Assembly: GCA_964441775.1 (NCBI GenBank)
Contig: CAYTVL010000007.1
Coordinates: forward strand, 1-64,000
DNA from: SYOC01 sp964441775
Lineage (GTDB): Bacteria; Desulfobacterota; Binatia; Bin18
DNA: 64,000 nucleotides
Direction: 5' to 3'
This document shows positions 54,941-62,193 of the stretch, piece by piece (position 1 is the first letter of the stretch; every line of letters starts with the position of its first letter). Position numbers and translations under genes: made by a program. Below the pieces are notes generated by a model that did no database searches, had not been told where the DNA came from, and saw nothing but the letters and a program-made list of their open reading frames with translations.

Positions 54941-55729
54941 ATGCTGAGTAAACGTATTATTCCTTGCCTTGATGTCAAAGATGGCCGTGTGGTCAAAGGT
55001 GTTAACTTCGTAGACCTGCGCGATGCCGGTGATCCCGTGGAAGTGGCCCAACGGTACGACGCCGAAGGCGCTGACGAGTTAACGTTTCTTGATATCACTG
55101 CTTCACACGAACGGCGCAAGATCATTCTCGACGTGGTGCGCAAAACAGCGGAGACGGTGTTCATGCCACTGACCGTCGGCGGCGGTGTACGGGAAATTCA
55201 GGATATTCGTGATCTCCTCAATGCCGGCGCGGATAAAGTGTCAATCAATACCGCAGCCGTGAACCGCCCCGAGTTTGTCAAAGAAGCAGCGGAACGATTC
55301 GGCGCGCAGTGCATCGTTGTCGCCATTGATGCGAAACGTAAGCGTTCAGCACCCAGCACCCAGCATCCAGCATCCAAAGATGAGTGGGAGGTGTATATTC
55401 ACGGCGGTCGCACACCAACAGGAATTGACGCTATCGAATGGGCGCAGCGCATGGAGGCGTATGGCTCTGGTGAAATCTTGCTGACCAGCATGGACCGCGA
55501 TGGCACAAAGGAAGGCTACGATATTCCGCTGACGCGCGCCATTGCCAATGCCGTCACGATCCCAGTGATCGCCTCGGGCGGAGTCGGCAATCTTCAGCAT
55601 ATCTACGAAGGGCTAACTTCTGGCAGAGCCGACGCGGCCCTCGCGGCCTCGATCTTTCATTACCGCGAGTACACCGTGCGGCAGTGCAAAGCCTTCTTGC
55701 AGGAACGGGGCGTACGGGTGCGAGTGTAG
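54941..55729 (+). CDS. hisF: Imidazole glycerol phosphate synthase cyclase subunit HisF
   Basis: A 262-residue (beta/alpha)8 lyase/cyclase. Catalytic Asp residues are in IIPCLDVKDGRVVKG and LTSMDRDGTKEGYD; the phosphate site is TVGGGVRE; the C-terminal VIASGGVGN is normal. A loop after VVAIDAKRKR contains APSTQHPASKDE, coded by four heptamers (AGCACCC, AGCACCC, AGCATCC, AGCATCC). The position is a known variable loop, so function is probably intact. It is separated from hisH-hisA by three unrelated genes. Confidence 0.96.
   Translation: MLSKRIIPCLDVKDGRVVKGVNFVDLRDAGDPVEVAQRYDAEGADELTFLDITASHERRKIILDVVRKTAETVFMPLTVGGGVREIQDIRDLLNAGADKVSINTAAVNRPEFVKEAAERFGAQCIVVAIDAKRKRSAPSTQHPASKDEWEVYIHGGRTPTGIDAIEWAQRMEAYGSGEILLTSMDRDGTKEGYDIPLTRAIANAVTIPVIASGGVGNLQHIYEGLTSGRADAALAASIFHYREYTVRQCKAFLQERGVRVRV
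55348..55375 (+). repeat. 7-nt tandem repeat inside hisF
   Basis: Four consecutive heptamers, AGCACCC, AGCACCC, AGCATCC and AGCATCC, coding a surface-loop insertion in HisF. The four units (28 nt) do not make a whole number of codons; flanking bases complete the frame. Confidence 0.85.
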
Positions 55730-55764
55730 GAATTTGTACGCTTCGTCCGGGAGGGGGACGTCAG

Positions 55765-58700
55765 GTGAAATTCTATGAAACAGTGGACCAGATCAGTGCG
55801 CTCCTTCGTCAAAGAGGTCGAGTAGCGTATCGGGCCCTGAAACGCGAATTTTCGCTGGACGATGAGGCGCTCGAAGACCTGAAGGCGGAACTGATTGACG
55901 CCCAGCGGGTCGCCACGGACGAAGACGGCAAGGTGCTGGTATGGACAGGCAGTCTAGAGTCTAAAGTCCAGAGTCCAGAGTCGGAAAAGCAAAAGCCAGC
56001 GGTGACCGGTCAGACTCTAGACGCTAGACTGAGTGACCCTAGACAACGCCCCCCAATCAGCTACACCCCTGCGCATCTGGCGGAGCGCATTCGTGCAGCG
56101 GTCGTCACCGACGAACGCAAGACGATCACCGCGCTGTTTGCGGATCTCAAGGGCTCGACGGCGTTGATTGAAGGGCTCGACCCGGAAGAGGCCCGCGCTA
56201 TTATTGACCCTGCACTGCAACTCATGATGGACGCCGCGCATCGCTATGAAGGCTACGTCGCCCAAGTGTTGGGCGACGGAATCTTTGCGTTGTTCGGCGC
56301 TCCCATTTCTCACGAAGATCATCCCCAGCGTGCGCTCTCTGCGGCGCTGCGCATGCAGGAAGATATGCGGCGCTACAGTGATGACCTGCGGCGCTCGGGC
56401 AAAGCTCCGCTACAGATGCGCGTGGGCGTGAACACCGGCGAGGTGGTGTTGCGCTCCATCCGTAAAGACGACTTGCACGCAGACTATGTTCCGGTCGGGC
56501 ATTCAACCAACCTGGCGGCGCGCATGGAACAGCTCGCCAGTCCCGGCACGATTCTGGTCACCGCCTACACGCACCACCTCACCGAGGGCTATTTCGAGTT
56601 CAAACCGCTGGGAGAAACACAGATCAAAGGAGTAGCAGAGTCGTTACCCATCTACGAAGTGCTCGGCGCGGGGCCGTTGCGCACCAAGCTCCAGGTCTCT
56701 GTTCGTCGTGGGCTCACTCGTTTCGTTGGGCGACATAGTGAATTAGAGCACCTGCAACAAGCTCTTGCGCAGGGGCGGGCCGGGCGTGGGCAAATTGTCG
56801 GCGTTATGGGTGAACCGGGCCTCGGCAAGTCCCGCCTCTTTTACGAATTCAAGTTGCTTGCGCAAAGCGGTTGTCTTGTACTCGAAGCCTACTCGGTTTC
56901 GCACGGCAAAGCCTCACCTTATCTGCCGGTGATTGAGTTACTCATGACCTATTTCCAGATTCAATCTCACGATGACGAACGGAGTCGCAGACAGAAAGTC
57001 ATCGGACGGGTGCTGGAATTGGACCATAGTTTAGAAGACACGTTGCCTTACCTTTTTGCACTGCTCGGTATCGAAGAGCAGCCTTCGCCTCTCCAACAGA
57101 TGGACCCACAAATTCGCCGCAAACGGACGTTTGAGGCAATCAAGAAGATTTTTTTGCGTGAGAGTCTCAAGCAGCCAGTGATTCTGATCTTTGAAGATTT
57201 GCACTGGATCGATACGGAAACGCAGGGATTCCTCGATAGCCTCAGTGAGAGCATTGCCAGCGCCAAGATTTTGTTGCTCACCAACTACCGGCCCGAGTAT
57301 CGGCATGAGTGGGGCACGAAAACCTACTACACGCAACTGCGGTTGGCGCCATTGGGGAAAGCAGAAGCGGAGGAATTTCTTACCTTCTTATTGGGCCACG
57401 ATGGTAGCCTCACGGTCTTGAAGCACCTGATTCTGGAGAAGACTGAAGGCACCCCGTTCTTCATGGAAGAGATCGTGCAGGATTTAATCGAGCAAGGGAT
57501 GTTGGTCCGGACCGAGGTAGGAGCGGTCCGCCGCGACCGTCCCTCTGCTGAGACCTTGCAGATTCCCACGAGCGTGCAAGCCGTGCTGGCGGCGCGTATT
57601 GACCGGCTCACCCCAGACGAGAAAGCGTTGCTGCAACAACTGGCGGTGATTGGACGAGAGTTTCCGCTGAGCTTGGTCCGCCACGTAGTGACACAGCCCG
57701 AGGACGAGGTGTACCGAGTGCTTGCCTCCTTGCAGCACAAAGAGTTTCTTTACGAACAGCCCGCGTTTCCCGAAGTCGAATACATCTTCAAGCATGCACT
57801 GACGCAAGACGTGGCGTACGGCTCAGTGCTCATCGAGCGGCGCAAAGCCCTGCACGAACGTACTGCGCAAGCCATAGAACTGCTCTACAAGAACAACTTG
57901 GAGGAACACTACAGCGATCTGGCGCATCACTACACGCGCAGCGGCAATACGCAGAAGGCGGTGGAGTACCTCCAACTGGCTGGGCAACAGGCGGTACAGC
58001 GGTCGGCCTATGCAGAGGCGATCAATCAACTCAGTACTGCTTTAGAGTTGTTCAACACTTTGCCGAACACATCTGAGTGCACCCAGCAAGAACTGACGCT
58101 GCACATCGATCTCTGCGCGTCGCTACAGGCGACAAAGGGCTACGCGGCCCCTGAAGTAGAACATCTCTACATCCGGGCGCGGGAGCTCTGTCAGCAGGTA
58201 GGGGAAACTCCGCAGCTCTTCCCCGTGCTGTTTGGGCTGTGGACCTTTTATATAGCGCGAGCGGAGTATCAGGCGGCGCGCGAACTAGGGGACCAATGGC
58301 TTAGTTTGACTCAACGCCAGCAAGATCCCACATTCCGCCTGGGCGCTTACTGGACGCAAGAGTTTACCTTGTTCTGGCTTGGAGAGTGGGAGCCAGCCCG
58401 AGGATACTCCGAACAGGCTAGGGCTTTCTATGACCGGCAAAAGCACAGTTCTTACCTTTCCCTGTACGGATCAGACCTGGGGGTCTGGTCCCTCACGAAT
58501 GCAGCTTTGGTGCTGTGGGGTCTTGGCTATCCAGACCAAGCCCTCCAGAGGAGCCGCGAAGCGCTCACCTTGGCCCAGGAATTGGCTCACCCCTTTAGCT
58601 TGGGATGGGCTCTCGATGCTGCTGCCTGGCTCCATCAATGCTGTCGAGAGCAGCAAGTAGCTCAAGAGCAGGCAGAAGCCGCTATCTCTCTCTCGCTCGA

Positions 58701-59025
58701 GCAAGGGTTTGCCTTCTGGTTAGCCTGGGGAACGATCCTCCAGGGCTGGGCACTAGTAGAGCAGGGACAGGCAGAAGAGGGAATTGCGTGCATGCACAAA
58801 GGCATGGATGCTTTTCGGTTTACAGGGGCCAAGATGGCGCAGACGCAGTTTCTGGCTCTGTTGGCCGAAGCCTCTGGAAAAGTTGGAAAAGCAAGAGAAG
58901 GGCTTATCGCGCTGGACGAAGCGCTGATCGTAATGGACAAAACCGGCGAGCGGTTTTATGAGGCCGAGCTGTATCGGCTGAAAGGCGAATTGTTGCTGAG
59001 GCAAGCGGAACAATTGGGCGATTGA
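55765..59025 (+). CDS. Class III cyclase-AAA ATPase-TPR signalling protein, paralogue C
   Basis: A 1086-residue protein starting at GTG 55765 (VKFYETVDQISALLRQ) with a GGGAGGGGG ribosome-binding site. Order: N-terminal module (LLRQRGRVAYRALKREFSLDDE); repeat linker; cyclase (TALFADLKGSTALIEGLDPEE, VLGDGIFALFGAP, STNLAARME); ATPase (GVMGEPGLGKSRLFYEF, LIFEDLHWIDTET); TPR to the C-terminus (YRLKGELLLRQAEQLGD). The frame is intact. The usual substrate Lys/Asp positions are Gln/His. The upstream in-frame extension to 55684 overlaps hisF and is not likely. Confidence 0.9.
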   Translation: MKFYETVDQISALLRQRGRVAYRALKREFSLDDEALEDLKAELIDAQRVATDEDGKVLVWTGSLESKVQSPESEKQKPAVTGQTLDARLSDPRQRPPISYTPAHLAERIRAAVVTDERKTITALFADLKGSTALIEGLDPEEARAIIDPALQLMMDAAHRYEGYVAQVLGDGIFALFGAPISHEDHPQRALSAALRMQEDMRRYSDDLRRSGKAPLQMRVGVNTGEVVLRSIRKDDLHADYVPVGHSTNLAARMEQLASPGTILVTAYTHHLTEGYFEFKPLGETQIKGVAESLPIYEVLGAGPLRTKLQVSVRRGLTRFVGRHSELEHLQQALAQGRAGRGQIVGVMGEPGLGKSRLFYEFKLLAQSGCLVLEAYSVSHGKASPYLPVIELLMTYFQIQSHDDERSRRQKVIGRVLELDHSLEDTLPYLFALLGIEEQPSPLQQMDPQIRRKRTFEAIKKIFLRESLKQPVILIFEDLHWIDTETQGFLDSLSESIASAKILLLTNYRPEYRHEWGTKTYYTQLRLAPLGKAEAEEFLTFLLGHDGSLTVLKHLILEKTEGTPFFMEEIVQDLIEQGMLVRTEVGAVRRDRPSAETLQIPTSVQAVLAARIDRLTPDEKALLQQLAVIGREFPLSLVRHVVTQPEDEVYRVLASLQHKEFLYEQPAFPEVEYIFKHALTQDVAYGSVLIERRKALHERTAQAIELLYKNNLEEHYSDLAHHYTRSGNTQKAVEYLQLAGQQAVQRSAYAEAINQLSTALELFNTLPNTSECTQQELTLHIDLCASLQATKGYAAPEVEHLYIRARELCQQVGETPQLFPVLFGLWTFYIARAEYQAARELGDQWLSLTQRQQDPTFRLGAYWTQEFTLFWLGEWEPARGYSEQARAFYDRQKHSSYLSLYGSDLGVWSLTNAALVLWGLGYPDQALQRSREALTLAQELAHPFSLGWALDAAAWLHQCCREQQVAQEQAEAAISLSLEQGFAFWLAWGTILQGWALVEQGQAEEGIACMHKGMDAFRFTGAKMAQTQFLALLAEASGKVGKAREGLIALDEALIVMDKTGERFYEAELYRLKGELLLRQAEQLGD
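55951..56050 (+). repeat. 7-nt tandem repeat in the linker of paralogue C
   Basis: Heptamers AGTCTAG, AGTCTAA, AGTCCAG, AGTCCAG, AGTCGGA, then CGGTCAG, ACTCTAG, ACGCTAG, ACTGAGT and others code the Ser/Pro/Gln-rich linker. It is in frame in this copy. Confidence 0.75.
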
Positions 59026-59100
59026 GTCATCGGGTGATTGAGTCATTGCCGGATTGTTTTCAACAATGCCCCGATGACCCGATGAATAAATGATTCAATA
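59022..59100 (+). repeat. 8-nt tandem repeat at the 3' end of paralogue C
   Basis: Octamers ATTGAGTC, ATCGGGTG, ATTGAGTC, ATTGCCGG, ATTGTTTT, CAACAATG, CCCCGATG, ACCCGATG, AATAAATG start at the stop codon of paralogue C. They match those at 7860-7935 and 21433-21498. TCATCGGG and CCCGATGA arms could pair. Confidence 0.7.
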
Positions 59101-59102
59101 GT

Positions 59103-59143
59103 AAAGATTTGCAAGAAGCGCAGGCGTTACTTGCGGAGTTGGC
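59103..59143 (+). repeat. 41-bp direct repeat, left copy
   Basis: Identical to 59849-59889, starting AAAGATTTGCAAGAAGCGCA. The two copies bracket the antitoxin-PIN gene pair. Confidence 0.9.
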
Positions 59144-59159
59144 GGATCAGCAAGGATAG
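59103..59159 (+). pseudogene. Relic of a cyclase/TPR protein C-terminus, copy 1
   Basis: The frame reads KDLQEAQALLAELADQQG and stops at 59157-59159. This matches the family tail found on full-length cyclase-AAA-TPR proteins. The first 41 bp (59103-59143) recur exactly at 59849-59889. Confidence 0.7.
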
Positions 59160-59172
59160 TGAGGAGCAAAGA

Positions 59173-59412
59173 ATGGCTACCGAACGAGAGATTCTCCAAG
59201 CATTAGAAGGTCTTCCCCCTACGGCCATTCGCCAAGTCCAGGACTTTATCAGCTTTCTCAAAGAACAGCATGCTTCCAAACGCCCAACCAGCAAGGGGAA
59301 GACTTTAGCAAGAAAACAGGCCTCCCTCATTAAAAAATGGGCCGGGGCGGATCTGGGACAAGGATTCTCGGGGAGAGACCACGACTCCGTTTTGTACGGG
59401 AGCAAGTTGTGA
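59173..59412 (+). CDS. Putative antitoxin (VapB-like partner of PIN toxin)
   Basis: A 79-residue protein, MATEREILQALEGLPPTA..., with a helical N-terminus (VQDFISFLKEQHASKRP) resembling DUF2281-type antitoxins. It is followed immediately by a PIN toxin: its stop and the toxin's GTG overlap by 4 bp. The C-terminal part (GADLGQGFSGRDHDSVLYG) probably binds the toxin. Start ATG at 59173. Not matched to a named family, but size and context fit. Confidence 0.75.
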   Translation: MATEREILQALEGLPPTAIRQVQDFISFLKEQHASKRPTSKGKTLARKQASLIKKWAGADLGQGFSGRDHDSVLYGSKL

Positions 59413-59819
59413 TTTTTGTTGACACTGGGGCCTGGTTTGCCGTCGCGGTTCGTAACGATCCGGATCACGAAAGAGCCATGCAATGGGTACGCATTAATCA
59501 CGACCCCCTTATCACTACCGACTACATCTTGGCGGAGACCGCTACATTACTGCGGATGCGCGACAAAACGATTCGTGGACATCGTTTAGCACTTCGCGTC
59601 GCAACCAGCTTGTTCAGGGAGGAGGCTGCACTTCTCGAGAAAATTACCGAGGAGGATCTCGAAAAAGCGCTAGCAATCTTTCGGACGTACCGAGACCATC
59701 TGTTCAGTTTCGTCGATTGCACGAGTTTTGTCGTCATGGAACGCCTAGGGATTAATCATGCCTTTGCCTTTGATCATCACTTTGAAGAATATCCTGGAAT
59801 CATAAGAGTGCCACAATAA
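59409..59819 (+). CDS. PIN-domain toxin (VapC-like ribonuclease)
   Basis: A 136-residue PIN nuclease. The acidic residues are D5 (VIFVDTGAW), E43 (LAETATLL), D103 (FVDCTSFVVM) and D122 (FAFDHHFEEYP), the usual four. It starts with GTG at 59409, overlapping the antitoxin. It likely cleaves RNA, probably tRNA, when unneutralised. The pair is bracketed by the 41-bp repeat. Confidence 0.88.
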   Translation: MIFVDTGAWFAVAVRNDPDHERAMQWVRINHDPLITTDYILAETATLLRMRDKTIRGHRLALRVATSLFREEAALLEKITEEDLEKALAIFRTYRDHLFSFVDCTSFVVMERLGINHAFAFDHHFEEYPGIIRVPQ

Positions 59820-59821
59820 AG

Positions 59822-59932
59822 AACTGGTTCACCGAAGGGTTTGATACGAAAGATTTGCAAGAAGCGCAGGCGTTACTTGCGGAGTTGGCCCGAAACACGG
59901 TAAGGAAAGCGCAGGCTTGTTACGTTAAATAA
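59822..59932 (+). pseudogene. Relic of a cyclase/TPR protein C-terminus, copy 2
   Basis: The frame reads NWFTEGFDTKDLQEAQALLAELA and then RNTVRKAQACYVK before TAA. The WFTEGFDT-DLQEA stretch is a hallmark of cyclase/AAA/TPR C-termini. It starts 2 bp after the toxin stop and includes the second copy of the 41-bp repeat (59849-59889). Confidence 0.7.
59849..59889 (+). repeat. 41-bp direct repeat, right copy
   Basis: Identical to 59103-59143. The copies lie 746 bp apart (start to start) around the antitoxin-toxin pair. Confidence 0.9.
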
Positions 59933-59942
59933 GGAGGCAGCT

Positions 59943-60809
59943 ATGGCGAAGGTGATCATCGAATCCGCAATCAACGGCAACGCGATGCGTTCGTCGAATC
60001 CAAATATCCCGTACAGCCCGCAGGAGATCGCCGACGATGCGATCGCCACGTGTAAGGCTGGCGCGGCGTTGATCCATTTTCATGTGCGCGACCCGCAAAC
60101 CGGCGCGTGGGTGCAGGATGTGCCCTACTACGCCGAGGTCTATCGTCGCACCCGTGAGAAATGCAATCCGCTGTTGTGGCCAACCTTCCCGTTTGGCGAT
60201 GATCCCGCACCTCGGTTCCAACACTTCTTTGATCTCGCCAAAGATCCTAAAACTAAGCCTGACCTCGGCGCGGGCGACATGGGCTCGGTCAACTTAGTCT
60301 CCTACGATCCCAAAACGAAAGTCGTCAACGGCAGCTCTTTTATTTACAAAAACAACTACGACACGATCCGTTACTTTCTGGAAAGCTCGCGCGAACTGGG
60401 GCTGCGTCCGACGTTGCAGATTTTTGACGCCAGTTTTCTGCGCGCAGCCTTGGTTTGCCTCGATCAAGGACTGCTCACCGAACCGCTGTTGCTCAAATTT
60501 TATCTCGGAGGACCGGAACTGCCCTTCGGTTTGCCGCCGAATCCGAGGAGCCTCGAAGCATACCTGGAAATGCTCAAAGGCGTGCGCTGCAACTGGTTCG
60601 GCGCTACGCTGGGCGGAGATAATCTCCCGCTCGTGCCGACAATCGTCAGCCTTGGCGGTCACGTCCGCATTGGGTTGGAAGATTATCAATATGCCAACAG
60701 CGGCAAACTGACGAACCCGCAGATTGTCGAACGCGCCGTCACCATGATCAAAGGCATGGGGCACGAGGTTGCTACGCCGACAGAGGCGCGCGCGATATTG
60801 GAAGCTTAG
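59943..60809 (+). CDS. BKACE (beta-keto acid cleavage enzyme, DUF849) family protein
   Basis: A 288-residue TIM-barrel zinc enzyme. The motif ALIHFHVRDPQTGAW holds the two His ligands, with IIESAINGNAMR at the N-terminus and GDMGSVNLVSY, FDASFLRAAL and GGHVRIGLEDYQYANSG downstream. The last block holds His/Glu typical of the family. Members cleave beta-keto acids with acetyl-CoA or act on related substrates. ATG follows AAGGAGG. Confidence 0.92.
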   Translation: MAKVIIESAINGNAMRSSNPNIPYSPQEIADDAIATCKAGAALIHFHVRDPQTGAWVQDVPYYAEVYRRTREKCNPLLWPTFPFGDDPAPRFQHFFDLAKDPKTKPDLGAGDMGSVNLVSYDPKTKVVNGSSFIYKNNYDTIRYFLESSRELGLRPTLQIFDASFLRAALVCLDQGLLTEPLLLKFYLGGPELPFGLPPNPRSLEAYLEMLKGVRCNWFGATLGGDNLPLVPTIVSLGGHVRIGLEDYQYANSGKLTNPQIVERAVTMIKGMGHEVATPTEARAILEA

Positions 60810-60847
60810 AAAAGGCAAATTGCAAAAGCGGTAGAACTCATCACAAA

Positions 60848-60925
60848 ACCCTCACCCCCAACCCTCTCCCTAAAAGGGCGAGGGAAGGTTCCCTCTCCTC
60901 TCCGAGGAGAGGGACAGGCTGAGGA
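60848..60925. repeat. Dispersed G/C-rich inverted repeat
   Basis: CCCTCACCCCCAACCCTCTCCC on one side and CTCTCCGAGGAGAGGG on the other, a widespread type of intergenic repeat (recalled, not searched here), between the BKACE gene and the CinA-like gene. Also carries the GAGGAG ribosome-binding site of the next gene at its edge. Confidence 0.6.
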
Positions 60926-60928
60926 GTT

Positions 60929-61474
60929 ATGTATATGGATACGGTCTCTCTCCTCCCCCAAATCCACGCCAGCCCGACGATGGCAGTAATTGTCGTCACC
61001 GGCGGAGGCACGCAAGCCATCGCAGATTTGCTGGCGGTCCCTGGCGCGTCGAAAACCGTCCTCGAAGCGCTCGTGCCGTATAGCGGACGTTCTCTAGCGG
61101 AATTTCTCGGCTCGTCGCCAACGCAGTCCGTCTCCATCGAGACGGCTGCGGCAATGGCCCAAGCCGCCTATCAGCGGGCGCTCCATTTGCGGGAAGAGGA
61201 AACGACTCCGGTTATTGGGCTGTCATGCACCGCAACCCTGGCAACCGATCGACCTAAGAAAGGCGAGCATCGAACACATATTGGTCTGACTGACGCAGAA
61301 GAAACCCGGGTGTATTCGCTCACGTTGACCAAAGGCCCTCGAGATCGACTAGGGGAAGAACGTGTGGTTAGCAACCTGCTCCTTCACGTGCTGGCTGAAG
61401 CGTGTGGTATCGCTCATTCCGAAGAGACATTAGTGGTACTGCCTGGGGAACAAGTCATAGTTCGTGCGATCTAG
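60929..61474 (+). CDS. CinA C-terminal-like (nicotinamide-nucleotide amidase-like) protein
   Basis: A 181-residue protein with the CinA-C/PncC-like fold: AVIVVTGGGTQAIADLLAVPGASKTVLEALVPYS, then IGLSCTATLATDRPKKGEHRTHIGL and VVSNLLLHVLAEACG. The TGGG and CTATLATDRPKKGEHR parts correspond to conserved family segments. Family members deamidate NMN, but the substrate here is not proven. Two start codons, 60929 and 60935; the second has better spacing to GAGGAG. Confidence 0.75.
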   Translation: MYMDTVSLLPQIHASPTMAVIVVTGGGTQAIADLLAVPGASKTVLEALVPYSGRSLAEFLGSSPTQSVSIETAAAMAQAAYQRALHLREEETTPVIGLSCTATLATDRPKKGEHRTHIGLTDAEETRVYSLTLTKGPRDRLGEERVVSNLLLHVLAEACGIAHSEETLVVLPGEQVIVRAI

Positions 61475-61550
61475 CGCCAGTTTGGTGACGTCTTTTCTTC
61501 ACTACTCGCACCTCTTGCCTGCCCGCACGGAAGTCCCTACAACAGTGGGC

Positions 61551-62129
61551 ATGAAAATTGGCATCGTCTCCGACATCCATGCTGACGCGCACGCCTTGCG
61601 ACGGGCTTTGGAAGATATGCCGTCTACCGACGTCATTCTCTGTCCAGGGGACGCCGTCAGCGAGTATCGCTTCTGTTCCGATACGGTTGATCTGCTGCAA
61701 CAAGCCAACGTGCTCTGCATTCAAGGCAATCATGAAGTTGTACTCTTTGGCGGACGGAATCCAGCGTATTTGAAGAAATGCCGTGAGACGTTCGCAGCCG
61801 AGAGGCTCGACTTCCTCTCCTCCGCGCCGATTTCTCGGGAACTTGAATTTGACGGTGTCAAAGTGTTGCTCATCCACGCTAGCCCCTGGGAGCCATACGA
61901 CGAATACATCTATCCCGGCAGCGCTCGGCTCGCACGTTTCGCCACGCTTCCTCACGATTTGGTGTGCTTTGGCCACACGCACATTCCGTTGATTCATCAG
62001 GCAGGTAAGGTCACGGTGGTCAACCCAGGCTCACCCTCACAGCCGCGAGACCAGGACCGGCGCGGCGCCTATGCGGTGTTTGATACCTACACCAGAGAAA
62101 CGATCATCCAGCGATTTTCTTTGGAATGA
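61551..62129 (+). CDS. Calcineurin-like metallophosphoesterase (YfcE/MJ0936-type)
   Basis: A 192-residue phosphodiesterase. All motifs appear in order: MKIGIVSDIHAD (DxH), VILCPGDAV (GD), IQGNHEVVLFG (GNHE), LLIHASPW (H) and FGHTHIPLIHQ (GHTH). The end motif VVNPGSPSQPRD is typical. Substrate unknown. Start chosen at ATG 61551 to begin the DxH strand. Confidence 0.93.
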   Translation: MKIGIVSDIHADAHALRRALEDMPSTDVILCPGDAVSEYRFCSDTVDLLQQANVLCIQGNHEVVLFGGRNPAYLKKCRETFAAERLDFLSSAPISRELEFDGVKVLLIHASPWEPYDEYIYPGSARLARFATLPHDLVCFGHTHIPLIHQAGKVTVVNPGSPSQPRDQDRRGAYAVFDTYTRETIIQRFSLE

Positions 62130-62193
62130 CCTGTTCGCATTCAACCTTCAGCTCTCAGCCCTGAGCTGGCAACTTCCTTGAGAGAGGTGTCTC

